DNA of 64,000 bases from positions 1-64,000 of the forward strand of contig NZ_LLXO01000024.1 in NCBI RefSeq assembly GCF_001484765.1, given 5' to 3'. Source of the stretch: Entomohabitans teleogrylli. GTDB taxonomy: Bacteria > Pseudomonadota > Gammaproteobacteria > Enterobacterales > Enterobacteriaceae. The notes beneath the pieces were generated by a model, which worked only from the letters and a program-made list of their open reading frames with translations, had not been told where the DNA came from and made no database searches. Position 1 is the first letter of the stretch. Every line of letters starts with the position of its first letter. Shown here one piece after another: positions 54,298-63,414 of this stretch. A program made the translations under genes and the position numbers.

Positions 54298-55260
54298 TTA
54301 ATAGAGCTTTTTCGCGCAATCCAGCCAGTCGCCTTTAAACGGGCGCTTCATGTTCTCAATGGCATCAATAATGTCGTGATGAACCAGTTTTTCATTCTGG
54401 ATACCCACGCAGCGGCCGCCATAACCCTGCAGCAGAAGCTCAATGGCATAAGCTCCCATACGGGAAGCCAGAATACGGTCATAAGGCACTGGCGAGCCGC
54501 CGCGCTGAATATGCCCCAGAACGGTTGCGCGGGTTTCACGACCGGTTTCTCGCTCAATGAAATCCGACAGTTCGTGCACATCGCACACATGTTCGGTGAT
54601 CGCCACAATCGCGTGCTTTTTCCCTTTCGCGATGCCGGCTTTAATTTCAGCCACCAGGTCGTCACGGTTGAATTCCACTTCCGGCACCACGACGAACTCA
54701 CAACCGCCGGCAATCGCCGCCGCCAGGGTCAGATCGCCGCAGTAGCGTCCCATCACTTCCACAATCGAGATACGCTGGTGAGAGGAGGAGGTATCACGCA
54801 GGCGGTCAATCGCCTCAACAACGGTACCCAGCGCGGTGAAGTAACCGATGGTGTAGTCAGTGCCCTTGATGTCGTTATCAATAGTGCCTGGCAACCCTAC
54901 GCACGGAAAGCCCATTTCAGTCAGACGCTTGGCGCCGAGATAAGAACCGTCGCCGCCGATGACCACCAGCGCATCCAGGCCGCGCTTTTTCATGTTCTCG
55001 ATGGCAACGGAGCGGATATGTTCTTCGCGAAATTCCGGGAAACGAGCCGATCCCAGGAAAGTACCACCACGGTTAATCATGTCGGATACGCTGTAGCGGT
55101 CCAGGTTGACCATGCGATCTTCGTAAAGCCCCAGGTAGCCGTCATAAACACCGCACACTTCCAGGCCTTCACTCAGCGCAGCGCGCACAACGCCGCGAAT
55201 CGCAGCGTTCATGCCTGGCGCGTCACCACCACTCGTCAAAACACCGATTTTCTTAATCAT
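54298..55260 (-). CDS. pfkA: ATP-dependent 6-phosphofructokinase I PfkA
   Basis: Commits fructose 6-phosphate to glycolysis. ATP site [11 protein letters not shown] (residues 8-18), the GGDGSYLGA motif (about 100-108), and catalytic [14 protein letters not shown] (Asp near 127). [10 protein letters not shown] follows. Length 320, as in E. coli. Allosteric residues around the N-terminal RGVVRAA and YDGYLGLYE segments look intact. Single-gene unit with its own promoter towards fieF. Confidence 0.98.
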   Translation of the reverse strand: MIKKIGVLTSGGDAPGMNAAIRGVVRAALSEGLEVCGVYDGYLGLYEDRMVNLDRYSVSDMINRGGTFLGSARFPEFREEHIRSVAIENMKKRGLDALVVIGGDGSYLGAKRLTEMGFPCVGLPGTIDNDIKGTDYTIGYFTALGTVVEAIDRLRDTSSSHQRISIVEVMGRYCGDLTLAAAIAGGCEFVVVPEVEFNRDDLVAEIKAGIAKGKKHAIVAITEHVCDVHELSDFIERETGRETRATVLGHIQRGGSPVPYDRILASRMGAYAIELLLQGYGGRCVGIQNEKLVHHDIIDAIENMKRPFKGDWLDCAKKLY

Positions 55261-55464
55261 GACTACCTCTGAACTTTGAATGCAAAATTAATCTGTTGCC
55301 GGAAACCGCCGCGGAGATACCGGATCTTTCGACTATGCTGTCCATAGTATATCAATAGCTTCGTGCTGAATTGATTCAGGTCAGTCCATATGGTGGATAT
55401 TTAAACAAAAAATGCCCACGCTCCTGACACATGAACAACATAAAAACCGGGTTACTGCCTGCTC

Positions 55465-56349
55465 TTATAGTCGCTCCGGAACCACTGAGCTGGGATCCTG
55501 GTGAATAATGACATCCGAGCCGGGAAAACGTTGCAGGATCGCCTGCTCCACCTGTTCAGCAATCTGGTGCGCCTGAACAAGCGGTAAACCATCGTCCATT
55601 TCCAGGTGAATCTGAATAAAGCGGGTCGGCCCTGACTGCCGCGTTCTGATATCGTGCGCGCCGCATACCCCCGGCCAGGTAGTGGCAATATCAACTATCG
55701 CCTGACGCTCTTCATCCGGTAGCGCTCTGTCGAGTAACGACTGTATGGCCTCATATGCCATACGCAGCGCGCTATATAAAATATAGATGCCAATGCCGAG
55801 CGCAAATATCGAATCCGCCCGATGCCACCCATACCACGACAGCGCCAGAGCAATAAGAATGGCGCCGTTCATCATAACATCAGACTGATAATGGAGCATA
55901 TCCGCCCTGACGGCCTGACTACGTGTTTTTCTGACCACCCAGCGCTGAAACGTTACCAGAACTACCGTACTGAGCAAGGCAATAATAGTAACAATGATCC
56001 CCACCCCCGGTTGGTTCATCGGTTCCGGGCGCGCCAGATGTTGAATGCTGGTTAAAAACAGGAACAGCGCCGAGCCGGAAATAAACATACTCTGCGCCAG
56101 AGCGGCCAGCGATTCCGCTTTACCATGACCAAACGCGTGTTCCTTATCGGCAGGCTGCAGGGAATAGCGTACCACCAGTAAATTGGTCAGCGAGGCGGCA
56201 ATATCCACCAGGGAATCCACCAGCGCCGCCAGAATACTGACCGACCCGGTCAGCCACCAGGCAAAAATCTTTATCAGCAGCAGCAAAGTCGCCACCGTGG
56301 TGGCCGCGACCGCAGCCCGCTTCACTAAACGCCCATATTGTTGATCCAT
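55465..56349 (-). CDS. fieF: cation diffusion facilitator FieF (YiiP)
   Basis: Proton-coupled efflux of Fe2+ and Zn2+ at the inner membrane. Six membrane segments in the first 200 residues. The metal site includes DSLVD (about residues 45-49) and HYQSDVMMN (about 153-161); the cytosolic domain with [12 protein letters not shown] and a HQDP ligand cluster follows. ATG 56349 ([13 protein letters not shown]) with GGAG upstream gives 294 residues; the C terminus is about six residues shorter than in E. coli. Confidence 0.95.
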   Translation of the reverse strand: MDQQYGRLVKRAAVAATTVATLLLLIKIFAWWLTGSVSILAALVDSLVDIAASLTNLLVVRYSLQPADKEHAFGHGKAESLAALAQSMFISGSALFLFLTSIQHLARPEPMNQPGVGIIVTIIALLSTVVLVTFQRWVVRKTRSQAVRADMLHYQSDVMMNGAILIALALSWYGWHRADSIFALGIGIYILYSALRMAYEAIQSLLDRALPDEERQAIVDIATTWPGVCGAHDIRTRQSGPTRFIQIHLEMDDGLPLVQAHQIAEQVEQAILQRFPGSDVIIHQDPSSVVPERL

Positions 56350-56589
56350 AACCACTCCGCAAATAAATCGGCGCAAGTATAACGGATAGCCATTCAGATT
56401 TTAGGCAAAAATTCGCCATCGCGAGCAGGAAAAGCCAGGCCACGCTTCCCTTCGCGCATCTCAACGGAGACAGGAAGCCGTCCACATTACGTCCATATAA
56501 ATCAGTAAACGTGGCTGAGACGTCGTAGTCAGGCGGGCACGAAAATGAGTAATTAACTGTTTTTTAAGGAAATCATTAAAACTGAAGAT

Positions 56590-56647
56590 AAAAAAAACCC
56601 CCACATCATGTGGGGGAAGACAGGGATGGTGTCTATGGCAAGGAAAA
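56590..56647 (-). ncRNA. cpxQ: CpxQ sRNA from the cpxP 3'UTR
   Basis: The minus strand reads TTTTCCTTGCCATAGACACC, then ATCCCTGTCTTCC, then the stem CCCCCACA/TGTGGGGG and a T-run. This matches E. coli CpxQ, the 58-nt Hfq-bound piece cut by RNase E from the end of cpxP mRNA, in nearly every base. The hairpin also terminates cpxP. CpxQ lowers synthesis of inner-membrane and periplasmic proteins during envelope stress. The rest of the fieF-cpxP gap (56350-56679) shows nothing else clear. Confidence 0.92.
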
Positions 56648-56679
56648 CAGGGTTTGTTACTGGTTACTGGTGCTACACA

Positions 56680-57180
56680 TCAACGGTTACCACTGCTGCT
56701 GATAAGCTGCAGCGATGATCCTCTCTGGACATCCGCCAGTTCACGTAGCTCATTCATACGCTGCTGGTGTCTGTCTTTTAAAACCGCTTGTTGCTCGGGC
56801 GTTAGCAGGCGATACATCTGATTGCGCACCCGGGCCATTTCGACCTGGCGGGCAACCTGCTCCTGCGCTATTTTCTCTGCCTGAGCGCGTATAGCGGTTT
56901 CATCAAATTTATCTGCAATGATCAGGCGATGCATGTGCTCAAGTTCGCTAACATTAACAGAAGGACTATCATGTCGAGCTCGTTGCATCAGATCCCGCAT
57001 TTGCTGGCGCTGCTGTTCAGTTAAACTGATGCCATCAAACATATGGCTTTGTGCAGTGCCTTGCTGTACAGCTCCATCGGTCTGATGCCAGTTAACGCCC
57101 GTCATGCTGTCAGCAGCCTGGCTGGCAATTGCGCCAAACGCTAGCGTCGATGCCACAATGGCGGCGGTAACATTACGCAT
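56680..57180 (-). CDS. cpxP: periplasmic Cpx pathway inhibitor CpxP
   Basis: Periplasmic adaptor that damps CpxA and helps degrade misfolded pilins. Signal peptide at about residues 1-22 (FGAIASQA-A). The two LTxxQ motifs are present: [10 protein letters not shown] and [14 protein letters not shown] 57180 is chosen with AGGAG 7 bases upstream, giving 166 residues, as in E. coli; the codon before it is a GTG that would add one residue. Divergent from cpxRA with a consensus CpxR box between. Its 3'UTR carries CpxQ. Confidence 0.96.
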   Translation of the reverse strand: MRNVTAAIVASTLAFGAIASQAADSMTGVNWHQTDGAVQQGTAQSHMFDGISLTEQQRQQMRDLMQRARHDSPSVNVSELEHMHRLIIADKFDETAIRAQAEKIAQEQVARQVEMARVRNQMYRLLTPEQQAVLKDRHQQRMNELRELADVQRGSSLQLISSSGNR

Positions 57181-57261
57181 CACTTAACTCCTGAAAACTT
57201 GTGTGCTGCGATTCAACGAGAGCCAGTCTACGAATTCGGCTGCAAACATGCGTCAGGGGGT

Positions 57262-57276
57262 GTAAAACAACGTAAA
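57262..57276. promoter_or_regulatory. CpxR box between cpxP and cpxR
   Basis: GTAAA (57262-57266), 5 bases, GTAAA (57272-57276): the exact CpxR consensus. It lies about 82-96 bases before cpxP and about 56-70 before cpxR, so it probably activates both. Confidence 0.93.
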
Positions 57277-57331
57277 GTCATGGATTAGCCGACCTGGATG
57301 ACGTAATTTCTGCCTCGGAGGTAACGCAATA

Positions 57332-58030
57332 ATGAACAAAATCCTATTAGTTGATGATGACCGGGAGCTCACTTCACTGCTGAAGGAACTGCTCGACATG
57401 GAAGGATTCGACGTTGTGGTCGCGCATGACGGAGAACAGGCGCTCGATCGGCTGGATGACAGTATCGACCTGTTGCTACTGGATATTATGATGCCGAAGA
57501 AAAATGGCATTGATACGTTAAAAGAATTACGTCAGACCTATCAGACTCCGGTGATCATGTTAACCGCCCGGGGCAGCGAGCTGGATCGCGTTCTGGGCCT
57601 GGAACTGGGCGCGGATGACTATTTACCCAAACCGTTCAACGATCGGGAGCTGGTAGCCCGTATTCGCGCTATTTTGCGCCGTTCCCACTGGAGCGAGCAG
57701 CAGCAGAATAACGATAGCAGCTCACCGGTGCTGGAAGTGGACTCTCTGAATCTCAATCCAGGCCGCCAGGAGGCCAGCTTCGACGGTCAACCGCTGGAAC
57801 TGACGGGTACCGAGTTTACGCTGCTGTATCTGCTGGCCCAGCATCTTGGGCAAGTGGTATCGCGCGAACATCTGAGCCAGGAAGTGCTTGGCAAACGCCT
57901 GACGCCGTTCGACAGAGCCATCGACATGCACATTTCGAACCTGCGCCGCAAATTACCGGAAAGGAAAGACGGGCAGCCGTGGTTTAAAACATTGCGTGGA
58001 CGCGGATATCTGATGGTCTCCGCTTCATGA
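57332..58030 (+). CDS. cpxR: envelope stress response regulator CpxR
   Basis: OmpR-family response regulator. Receiver domain at residues 1-115 with the acidic pair DDD near 8-10, phospho-Asp51 in LLLLDIMMP and Lys in DYLPKPF; winged-helix DNA-binding domain about 130-232. Length 232, as in E. coli. Its stop overlaps the cpxA start by 4 bases (ATGA), so sensor and regulator are translationally coupled. Confidence 0.98.
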   Translation: MNKILLVDDDRELTSLLKELLDMEGFDVVVAHDGEQALDRLDDSIDLLLLDIMMPKKNGIDTLKELRQTYQTPVIMLTARGSELDRVLGLELGADDYLPKPFNDRELVARIRAILRRSHWSEQQQNNDSSSPVLEVDSLNLNPGRQEASFDGQPLELTGTEFTLLYLLAQHLGQVVSREHLSQEVLGKRLTPFDRAIDMHISNLRRKLPERKDGQPWFKTLRGRGYLMVSAS

Positions 58031-59403
58031 TAAGTAGCCTTACCGCCCGCATTTTCGCCATCTTCTGGCTCACGCTGGCGCTGGTGTTAATGCTGGTACT
58101 GATGTTACCCAAACTCGACTCACGCCAGATGACCGAGCTGCTGGAAAGCGAGCAACGTCAGGGCGTGATGCTCGAACAGCATGTCGAAGCCGAACTGGCT
58201 AACGATCCGCCCAACGATCTGATGTGGTGGCGGCGTCTGTTTCGCGCTATCGACAAATGGGCGCCCCCCGGGCAGCGGCTGTTGCTGGTGACCAGCGAAG
58301 GACGAGTGATCGGCGCCCAGCGCAATGAAATGCAGATCATCCGTAACTTTATCGGTCAGTCAGATAACGCCGATCATCCGCAAAAGAAAAAATATGGCCG
58401 ACTGGAGTTGGTCGGGCCCTTTGCGGTCCGCGATGGCGAAGATAACTACCAGTTGTATTTGATTCGCCCGGCGAGCACCTCTCAGTCTGATTTTATCAAT
58501 CTACTGTTCGACCGCCCGCTGCTGTTACTTATCTTCACCATGCTGGTCAGCGCCCCTCTGCTACTGTGGCTGGCCTGGAGCCTGGCGAAGCCGGCCCGTA
58601 AACTGAAAAACGCGGCGGACGAAGTGGCGCAGGGTAACCTGCGGCAGCATCCGGAGCTGGAATCCGGCCCCCAGGAGTTCCAGGCGGCAGGCTCCAGTTT
58701 TAATCAGATGGTCTCCGCGCTGGAAAGGATGATGACCAGCCAGCAGCGCCTGCTGTCTGATATCTCTCACGAACTGCGTACGCCGCTTACCCGCCTCCAG
58801 TTGGGTACCGCCCTGCTGCGACGGCGCAGCGGGGAGAGTAAAGAGCTGGCGCGCATTGAGACTGAAGCCCAGCGCCTCGACAGCATGATCAACGATCTGC
58901 TGGTCATGTCACGTAATCAGCAGAAAAATGCGTTGGTCAGCGAAACGCTGAAGGCTAATCAGTTGTGGAGTGAAATGCTGGATAACGCCGCGTTTGAGGC
59001 GGAACAAAAAGGCAAGACCCTGGAAGTCACCTATCCACCCGGCCCCTGGCCGCTGTACGGTAACCGTAATTCGCTGGAAAGCGCGCTGGAAAACATTGTA
59101 CGCAATGCGCTGCGCTACTCGCACACCCAGATTGCCGTCAATTTTGCGGTGGATAACCAGGGGATCACTATCACCGTCGATGACGACGGTCCCGGCGTCA
59201 GTCCCGAAGACCGTGAGCAGATTTTCCGCCCCTTCTTCCGCACTGACGAGGCGCGCGATCGCGAATCCGGCGGCACGGGCCTGGGTCTGGCGATCGTGGA
59301 AACCGCCGTCCAGCAGCATCGCGGCTGGGTGAAGGCCGACGACAGTCCGCTGGGCGGGTTGCGGCTGACGCTTTGGCTACCGCTGTACCACCGTACTAAA
59401 TAG
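58027..59403 (+). CDS. cpxA: envelope stress sensor kinase CpxA
   Basis: Inner-membrane histidine kinase/phosphatase for envelope misfolding. First membrane segment at about 8-28, periplasmic sensor about 30-163, second segment about 165-185, then HAMP (about 186-238). The phospho-His is in SDISHELRTPLTRL (about residue 248), and the ATPase has N, G1 and G2 boxes (ENIVRNALRYS, DDDGPGV, GGTGLGLAIV). Length 458, one more than E. coli. The next gene downstream is trmL, unlike in E. coli. Confidence 0.98.
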   Translation: MISSLTARIFAIFWLTLALVLMLVLMLPKLDSRQMTELLESEQRQGVMLEQHVEAELANDPPNDLMWWRRLFRAIDKWAPPGQRLLLVTSEGRVIGAQRNEMQIIRNFIGQSDNADHPQKKKYGRLELVGPFAVRDGEDNYQLYLIRPASTSQSDFINLLFDRPLLLLIFTMLVSAPLLLWLAWSLAKPARKLKNAADEVAQGNLRQHPELESGPQEFQAAGSSFNQMVSALERMMTSQQRLLSDISHELRTPLTRLQLGTALLRRRSGESKELARIETEAQRLDSMINDLLVMSRNQQKNALVSETLKANQLWSEMLDNAAFEAEQKGKTLEVTYPPGPWPLYGNRNSLESALENIVRNALRYSHTQIAVNFAVDNQGITITVDDDGPGVSPEDREQIFRPFFRTDEARDRESGGTGLGLAIVETAVQQHRGWVKADDSPLGGLRLTLWLPLYHRTK

Positions 59404-59414
59404 CAACAGTACAC

Positions 59415-59458
59415 AGCCGGATACGCGCCGCCCGCGAGGCGTTTATCCGGCTTCTTTT
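59415..59458 (+). terminator. terminator after cpxA
   Basis: AGCCGGATA (59415-59423) pairs with TATCCGGCT (59444-59452), with a GC-rich inner part, then TCTTTTTG. It lies right at the junction of the cpx and trmL-cysE regions. Confidence 0.85.
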
Positions 59459-59514
59459 TGATACTCTCCCGGGCGTAAAATTTGCTATCCTGCGCCCCTT
59501 ACAAGGGAGCATTC

Positions 59515-59988
59515 ATGTTAAATATTGTCCTGTTCGAACCCGAAATTCCGCCCAACACCGGTAATATCATTCGCCTGTGCGCCAATACCGGTTTTCGCCT
59601 GCATATCATTGAGCCGATGGGATTTACCTGGGACGACAAGCGCCTGCGCAGGGCCGGACTGGACTATCATGAGTTCACCGCCGTTACCCGGCATCACGAT
59701 TATGCGGCCTTTCTGGATGCAGAGCGCCCCGGGCGTCTGTTCGCCCTCACCACCAAAGGTACGCCGGCCCATAGCGCCGTCAGCTATCAGGAGGGGGATT
59801 ATTTGCTGTTTGGTCCGGAAACGCGCGGCCTGCCTGCCGCTATCCTTGACGCCCTGCCGGCGCAGCAGAAGATACGCATCCCGATGATGCCGGACAGTCG
59901 CAGCATGAATTTGTCTAACGCGGTGTCGGTTGTGGTTTATGAGGCGTGGCGCCAGTTGGGCTACCCTGGCGCAATACTGCGTAGTTAG
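59515..59988 (+). CDS. trmL: tRNA (cytidine/uridine-2'-O-)-methyltransferase TrmL
   Basis: SPOUT methyltransferase for the wobble base 34 of tRNA-Leu isoacceptors. Length 157, as in E. coli. Family motifs: [19 protein letters not shown] (about residues 8-26) and the knot region FGPETRGLP and [22 protein letters not shown] 59515 has GGGAG upstream; the frame continues 11 codons before it without support. Convergent with cysE. Confidence 0.96.
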   Translation: MLNIVLFEPEIPPNTGNIIRLCANTGFRLHIIEPMGFTWDDKRLRRAGLDYHEFTAVTRHHDYAAFLDAERPGRLFALTTKGTPAHSAVSYQEGDYLLFGPETRGLPAAILDALPAQQKIRIPMMPDSRSMNLSNAVSVVVYEAWRQLGYPGAILRS

Positions 59989-59989
59989 A

Positions 59990-60020
59990 AAAACGCGCGC
60001 GACGACGAACATCGTCGCGC
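59990..60020 (-). terminator. terminator after cysE
   Basis: GCGCGACGA (59997-60005) with TCGTCGCGC (60012-60020); on the minus strand a run of five T follows. Placed between convergent trmL and cysE, 14 bases from the cysE stop. Confidence 0.85.
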
Positions 60021-60033
60021 AGACAGCGCGAGA

Positions 60034-60855
60034 TCAAATCCCATCGCCGTATTCAAAGCCGTGATGAATCCCATTGAAATGCTGATCCATATCGATGGCC
60101 GGCTTGTCACTTTCCGGCTTGCCGACAATACGCGCCGGTACGCCAGCGGCGGTAGTGTGCGGCGGTACCGGCTGTAGCACCACCGATCCGGCGCCGATTT
60201 TCGCCCCGCGACCCACCTCGATATTGCCAAGGATTTTCGCACCGGCGCCAATCATCACCCCTTCACGGATCTTCGGATGGCGGTCGCCACTGGTTTTACC
60301 GGTTCCGCCCAGGGTCACCGACTGCAGGATGGACACATCATCCTCCACAATCGCCGTTTCACCAATTACGATGCCAGTGGCATGATCGAGCATAATCCCG
60401 CGTCCAATACGCGCCGCCGGATGAATATCAACCTGGAATGAAACCGACACCTGGTTCTGCAGGAAAATGGCCAGCGCCCGACGCCCCTGCTGCCACAGCC
60501 AGTGGCCGATGCGATAAGCCTGCAAGGCATGGAAACCCTTCAGATACAACAACGGCGTGGAATACTTATCCACCGCCGGATCACGAGTGCGTACCGCCTG
60601 AATATCGCAGGCCGCCGAGGCGATCATTTCCGGATCGGCGGCATAAGCTTCTTCCACGACTTCACGAATGGCGATCGCCGGCATAATCGGCGAGGCCAGT
60701 TTATTCGCCAGCATGTAACTCAGGGCGCTACCGAGATTCTCGTGCTTAAGCAGCGTCGCGTGATAAAAACTGGCCAGCATGGGTTCACAGTCCGCCAGCG
60801 CCCTGGCTTCGGCCTTAATATTGTTCCAGACAATTTCCAGTTCTTCACACGACAT
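60034..60855 (-). CDS. cysE: serine acetyltransferase CysE
   Basis: Makes O-acetylserine for cysteine synthesis and is inhibited by cysteine. N-terminal helical domain 1-140, then a left-handed beta-helix of hexapeptide repeats (DIHPAARIGRGIMLDHATGIVIGE; catalytic Asp/His there). The C terminus EYGDGI ends in Ile, as needed to bind cysteine synthase in the CysE-CysK complex. ATG 60855 gives 273 residues, as in E. coli. It lies 81 bases after gpsA with an intervening hairpin. Confidence 0.97.
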   Translation of the reverse strand: MSCEELEIVWNNIKAEARALADCEPMLASFYHATLLKHENLGSALSYMLANKLASPIMPAIAIREVVEEAYAADPEMIASAACDIQAVRTRDPAVDKYSTPLLYLKGFHALQAYRIGHWLWQQGRRALAIFLQNQVSVSFQVDIHPAARIGRGIMLDHATGIVIGETAIVEDDVSILQSVTLGGTGKTSGDRHPKIREGVMIGAGAKILGNIEVGRGAKIGAGSVVLQPVPPHTTAAGVPARIVGKPESDKPAIDMDQHFNGIHHGFEYGDGI

Positions 60856-60870
60856 TGCTCTCTCCAGAAG

Positions 60871-60902
60871 AAAAACCGGCCGGTAATCCACAGATTACCG
60901 GC
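60871..60902 (-). terminator. hairpin with T-run between gpsA and cysE
   Basis: GCCGGTAATC (60879-60888) with GATTACCGGC (60893-60902) and a 4-base loop; on the minus strand CGGTTTTT follows. It could reduce read-through from the secB-gpsA transcript into cysE. Confidence 0.75.
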
Positions 60903-60936
60903 GCAACACAGGTGATAACGGACGCTCCGACAGTGC

Positions 60937-61947
60937 TTACCTTTCGTCCTTGCGGGTACGTCCTAATAGCGTCAATGCTGCCTCGCGCGCATTTTTTCCG
61001 CAATATAATACCTGATAAATTTCCTCGGTTATTGGCATTTCGACACCGTAACGTGCGGCTAATTCACGTACTTCTTTGGTATTGCGATACCCTTCCACCA
61101 CCTGACCAATTTTCTGCTGCGCACCGTCCACGTCCATTCCCTGGCCAAGCATCATGCCAAAACGGCGATTGCGTGACTGGTTATCGGTACAGGTCAGCAC
61201 CAGATCGCCCAGCCCCGCCATCCCCATAAAGGTTTGCGGATCGGCGCCCAGCGCGCTGCCCAGACGGGTCATTTCCGCCAGACCGCGGGTAATCAGCGCC
61301 GTTCTGGCATTGGCGCCAAAACCGATACCGTCAGACATGCCCGCGCCGATGGCGATGACATTTTTCACCGCGCCGCCTAACTGCACGCCGATAAAATCCG
61401 GATTACTGTATACGCGGAAGCTCTTCCCGCAGTGCAGCAGTTGCTGGAGGTCATCGGCAAAGACGTCGTCGGTAGACGCCAGCGCAATCGCCGTCGGCAG
61501 GCCGGAGGCCAGCTCTTTGGCAAATGTCGGGCCGGAAATCACCGCCAGCGGAATATCGTCGCCCAGCGCTTCACGAGCGACATCCTGCAATAAACGTCCG
61601 GTATCCGCCTCCAGACCCTTGGTCGCCCAGACGACCCGGGCATCCGGACGCATCAGCGGCTTAATCTGGCGCAATACTTCGCCAAACACATGGCTGGGTA
61701 CCACCACCAGAATATTACGACTGGCCGCCAGCGCAGTCGCCAGATCGCTTTCCAGGCGTAAAGTGTCAGGGAAAGGAACATCAGGAAGAAAAGCGGCGTT
61801 ACAGCGATCCGCCTGCAGAGTGGCGATATGCTGCGGATCGTGGCCCCACATCACCACCGTGTGGCCGTTTCTCGCCAGCGTGATAGCGAGAGCGGTGCCG
61901 TAAGAGCCGGCACCGATAACAGTCATTGAAGCATTAATCGCGTTCAT
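60937..61947 (-). CDS. gpsA: glycerol-3-phosphate dehydrogenase [NAD(P)+] GpsA
   Basis: Makes sn-glycerol 3-phosphate from dihydroxyacetone phosphate for phospholipids. N-terminal dinucleotide motif [12 protein letters not shown] (about residues 10-21). Catalytic Lys in [13 protein letters not shown] (about residue 195), and [10 protein letters not shown] after it. Length 336 against 339 in E. coli. Its ATG shares one base with the secB stop (TGATG), so the two are coupled. Follows the order yibN-grxC-secB-gpsA-cysE. Confidence 0.97.
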   Translation of the reverse strand: MNAINASMTVIGAGSYGTALAITLARNGHTVVMWGHDPQHIATLQADRCNAAFLPDVPFPDTLRLESDLATALAASRNILVVVPSHVFGEVLRQIKPLMRPDARVVWATKGLEADTGRLLQDVAREALGDDIPLAVISGPTFAKELASGLPTAIALASTDDVFADDLQQLLHCGKSFRVYSNPDFIGVQLGGAVKNVIAIGAGMSDGIGFGANARTALITRGLAEMTRLGSALGADPQTFMGMAGLGDLVLTCTDNQSRNRRFGMMLGQGMDVDGAQQKIGQVVEGYRNTKEVRELAARYGVEMPITEEIYQVLYCGKNAREAALTLLGRTRKDER

Positions 61948-62414
61948 CAGGCATCCTGATGGTCTTGCGCACCTTCGTTAGCCTGCTGCTGCAGATAGTT
62001 CATAAACAGCGCGTCGAAGTTAACCGGTGCGAGGTTCAACTGCGGGAAAGTACCACGGGACACCAGGCTGGTGATGCATTCACGGGCATACGGGAACAGG
62101 ATGTTCGGGCAGTAAGCGCCCAGGCAATGGGCCATCTGGGTCCCTTCAATACCGTCGATAGAGAAGATGCCCGCCTGCTGTACTTCGCACAGGAAGCCGG
62201 TTTCTTCACCCAGCGTCGCGGTAACGGTCACGCGCAGCACGACTTCGTATACCCCTTCCGCCAGTTGGCTTGAAGCAGTATCCAGGTCCAGTTTAACTTC
62301 CGGCTGCCACTCTTTCTGAAATATCTGCGGCGCGTTCGGCGCTTCAAAGGAGATATCCTTGGTATAGATGCGCTGAATCTGGAAAGTCATTTCTACGTTG
62401 CTTTGTTCTGACAT
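61947..62414 (-). CDS. secB: protein-export chaperone SecB
   Basis: Tetrameric cytosolic chaperone that keeps preproteins unfolded and hands them to SecA. Length 155, as in E. coli. Conserved peptide-groove and SecA-binding parts: [16 protein letters not shown] (about residues 12-27), EVQQAGIF and [14 protein letters not shown]. Cys/Tyr in GAYCPN are intact. It overlaps gpsA by one base and lies 52 bases after grxC. Confidence 0.98.
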   Translation of the reverse strand: MSEQSNVEMTFQIQRIYTKDISFEAPNAPQIFQKEWQPEVKLDLDTASSQLAEGVYEVVLRVTVTATLGEETGFLCEVQQAGIFSIDGIEGTQMAHCLGAYCPNILFPYARECITSLVSRGTFPQLNLAPVNFDALFMNYLQQQANEGAQDHQDA

Positions 62415-62466
62415 GGGTCAACCCTTTAAAGTAAATAGTCCTTAGTGTTAAAAAGCAGCATGAGCC

Positions 62467-62718
62467 TTAGTGCAGTAGGGGATCCAGCCCCCCACGGGCA
62501 TCCAGCGCATACAAATCGTCGCAGCCGCCAATGTGCTGTTCATCAATAAAAATCTGCGGTACCGTCGTGCGCCCGCTACGGGCGATCATCTCTTCGCGCT
62601 TCGCCGCATCGCCGTCAATGGGCAGCTCGGTAAAAGTGACCCCTTTGCTGCTCAACAGGGCTTTGGCCCGGTGGCAGTATGGGCAAGTTGCTTTGGTATA
62701 AATTTCAATCCTGGCCAT
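62467..62718 (-). CDS. grxC: glutaredoxin 3 GrxC
   Basis: Small glutathione-dependent disulfide reductase of 83 residues. Active site CPYC (residues 11-14), cis-Pro in TTVPQIFI and GGCDDL for glutathione binding, with one further Cys. Lies 18 bases after yibN, in the usual enterobacterial order. Confidence 0.97.
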   Translation of the reverse strand: MARIEIYTKATCPYCHRAKALLSSKGVTFTELPIDGDAAKREEMIARSGRTTVPQIFIDEQHIGGCDDLYALDARGGLDPLLH

Positions 62719-62736
62719 GACAGTACCTCTGTATGT

Positions 62737-63168
62737 TTATTTCCCGCGAATCAGCGGCAGATTTTCCCCGCTCCAGCCGGCGATCCCTTCTTTGAGCAAG
62801 TATACGCGTTCAAAACCGGCCTTCATCAGCAGAGTCGCGGATTCCTGAGACGCCATACCGTTGGCATCCACCACGATGACAGGTTTGGTTTTGTGCTTTT
62901 CCAGCTCCCCGAAACTACCGTTTTTGATTTCGGTCGGCAGCACATTCAGCGAGTGGGTAATATGCCCTCTGCGGAAATCGTCGCGTTGACGCAGATCCAC
63001 CACAACGGCGTCTTCTTTGTTAATCAGATTAGTCACTTCACCACGGGTAATCACCTTCACTTTAGAGGTTAGCCCTTTAAAGGTGGTGTACAGCACGGCA
63101 ATCAACAAGCCGACCCACGCGATACTCAGTATGGGGTGGCGACTAACGAATTGCATAATTTCTTGCAT
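62737..63168 (-). CDS. yibN: membrane-anchored rhodanese-like protein YibN
   Basis: 143 residues: an N-terminal membrane segment (about 10-28, [20 protein letters not shown]) followed by a rhodanese domain (about 40-140, [15 protein letters not shown] and [12 protein letters not shown]). The loop where active rhodaneses have the catalytic Cys reads [11 protein letters not shown], without Cys, so sulfur transfer is unlikely and a binding role is more plausible. ATG 63168 ([12 protein letters not shown]) matches the E. coli start. First gene of yibN-grxC-secB-gpsA-cysE and divergent from gpmI. Confidence 0.93.
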   Translation of the reverse strand: MQEIMQFVSRHPILSIAWVGLLIAVLYTTFKGLTSKVKVITRGEVTNLINKEDAVVVDLRQRDDFRRGHITHSLNVLPTEIKNGSFGELEKHKTKPVIVVDANGMASQESATLLMKAGFERVYLLKEGIAGWSGENLPLIRGK

Positions 63169-63414
63169 GGGGGGTAACAACTCCCGACAGATTGAATGAA
63201 AAAACCAGGGAAGAAGTATACCTGCGCGCTGTGCCAATTACAGCCAGTGACGTTGAGGTTATGCATTTTCTGCGTGTTGCCACGAAAAAAATGATCGCAG
63301 AACAACAAATCCTGACCGCTGGTCCCCGCTTTCTTTGATCTTCTGCGGCTATATCCCTTCTGACTCCGTAGTAAAATTACGCAAATTTTTTGTCTTTGAC
63401 TGGAGATTTCCGCA

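Noticed and set aside
54280-55272. 330-codon open frame on the plus strand opposite pfkA
   Set aside because: Covers pfkA almost exactly in antisense; no independent support.
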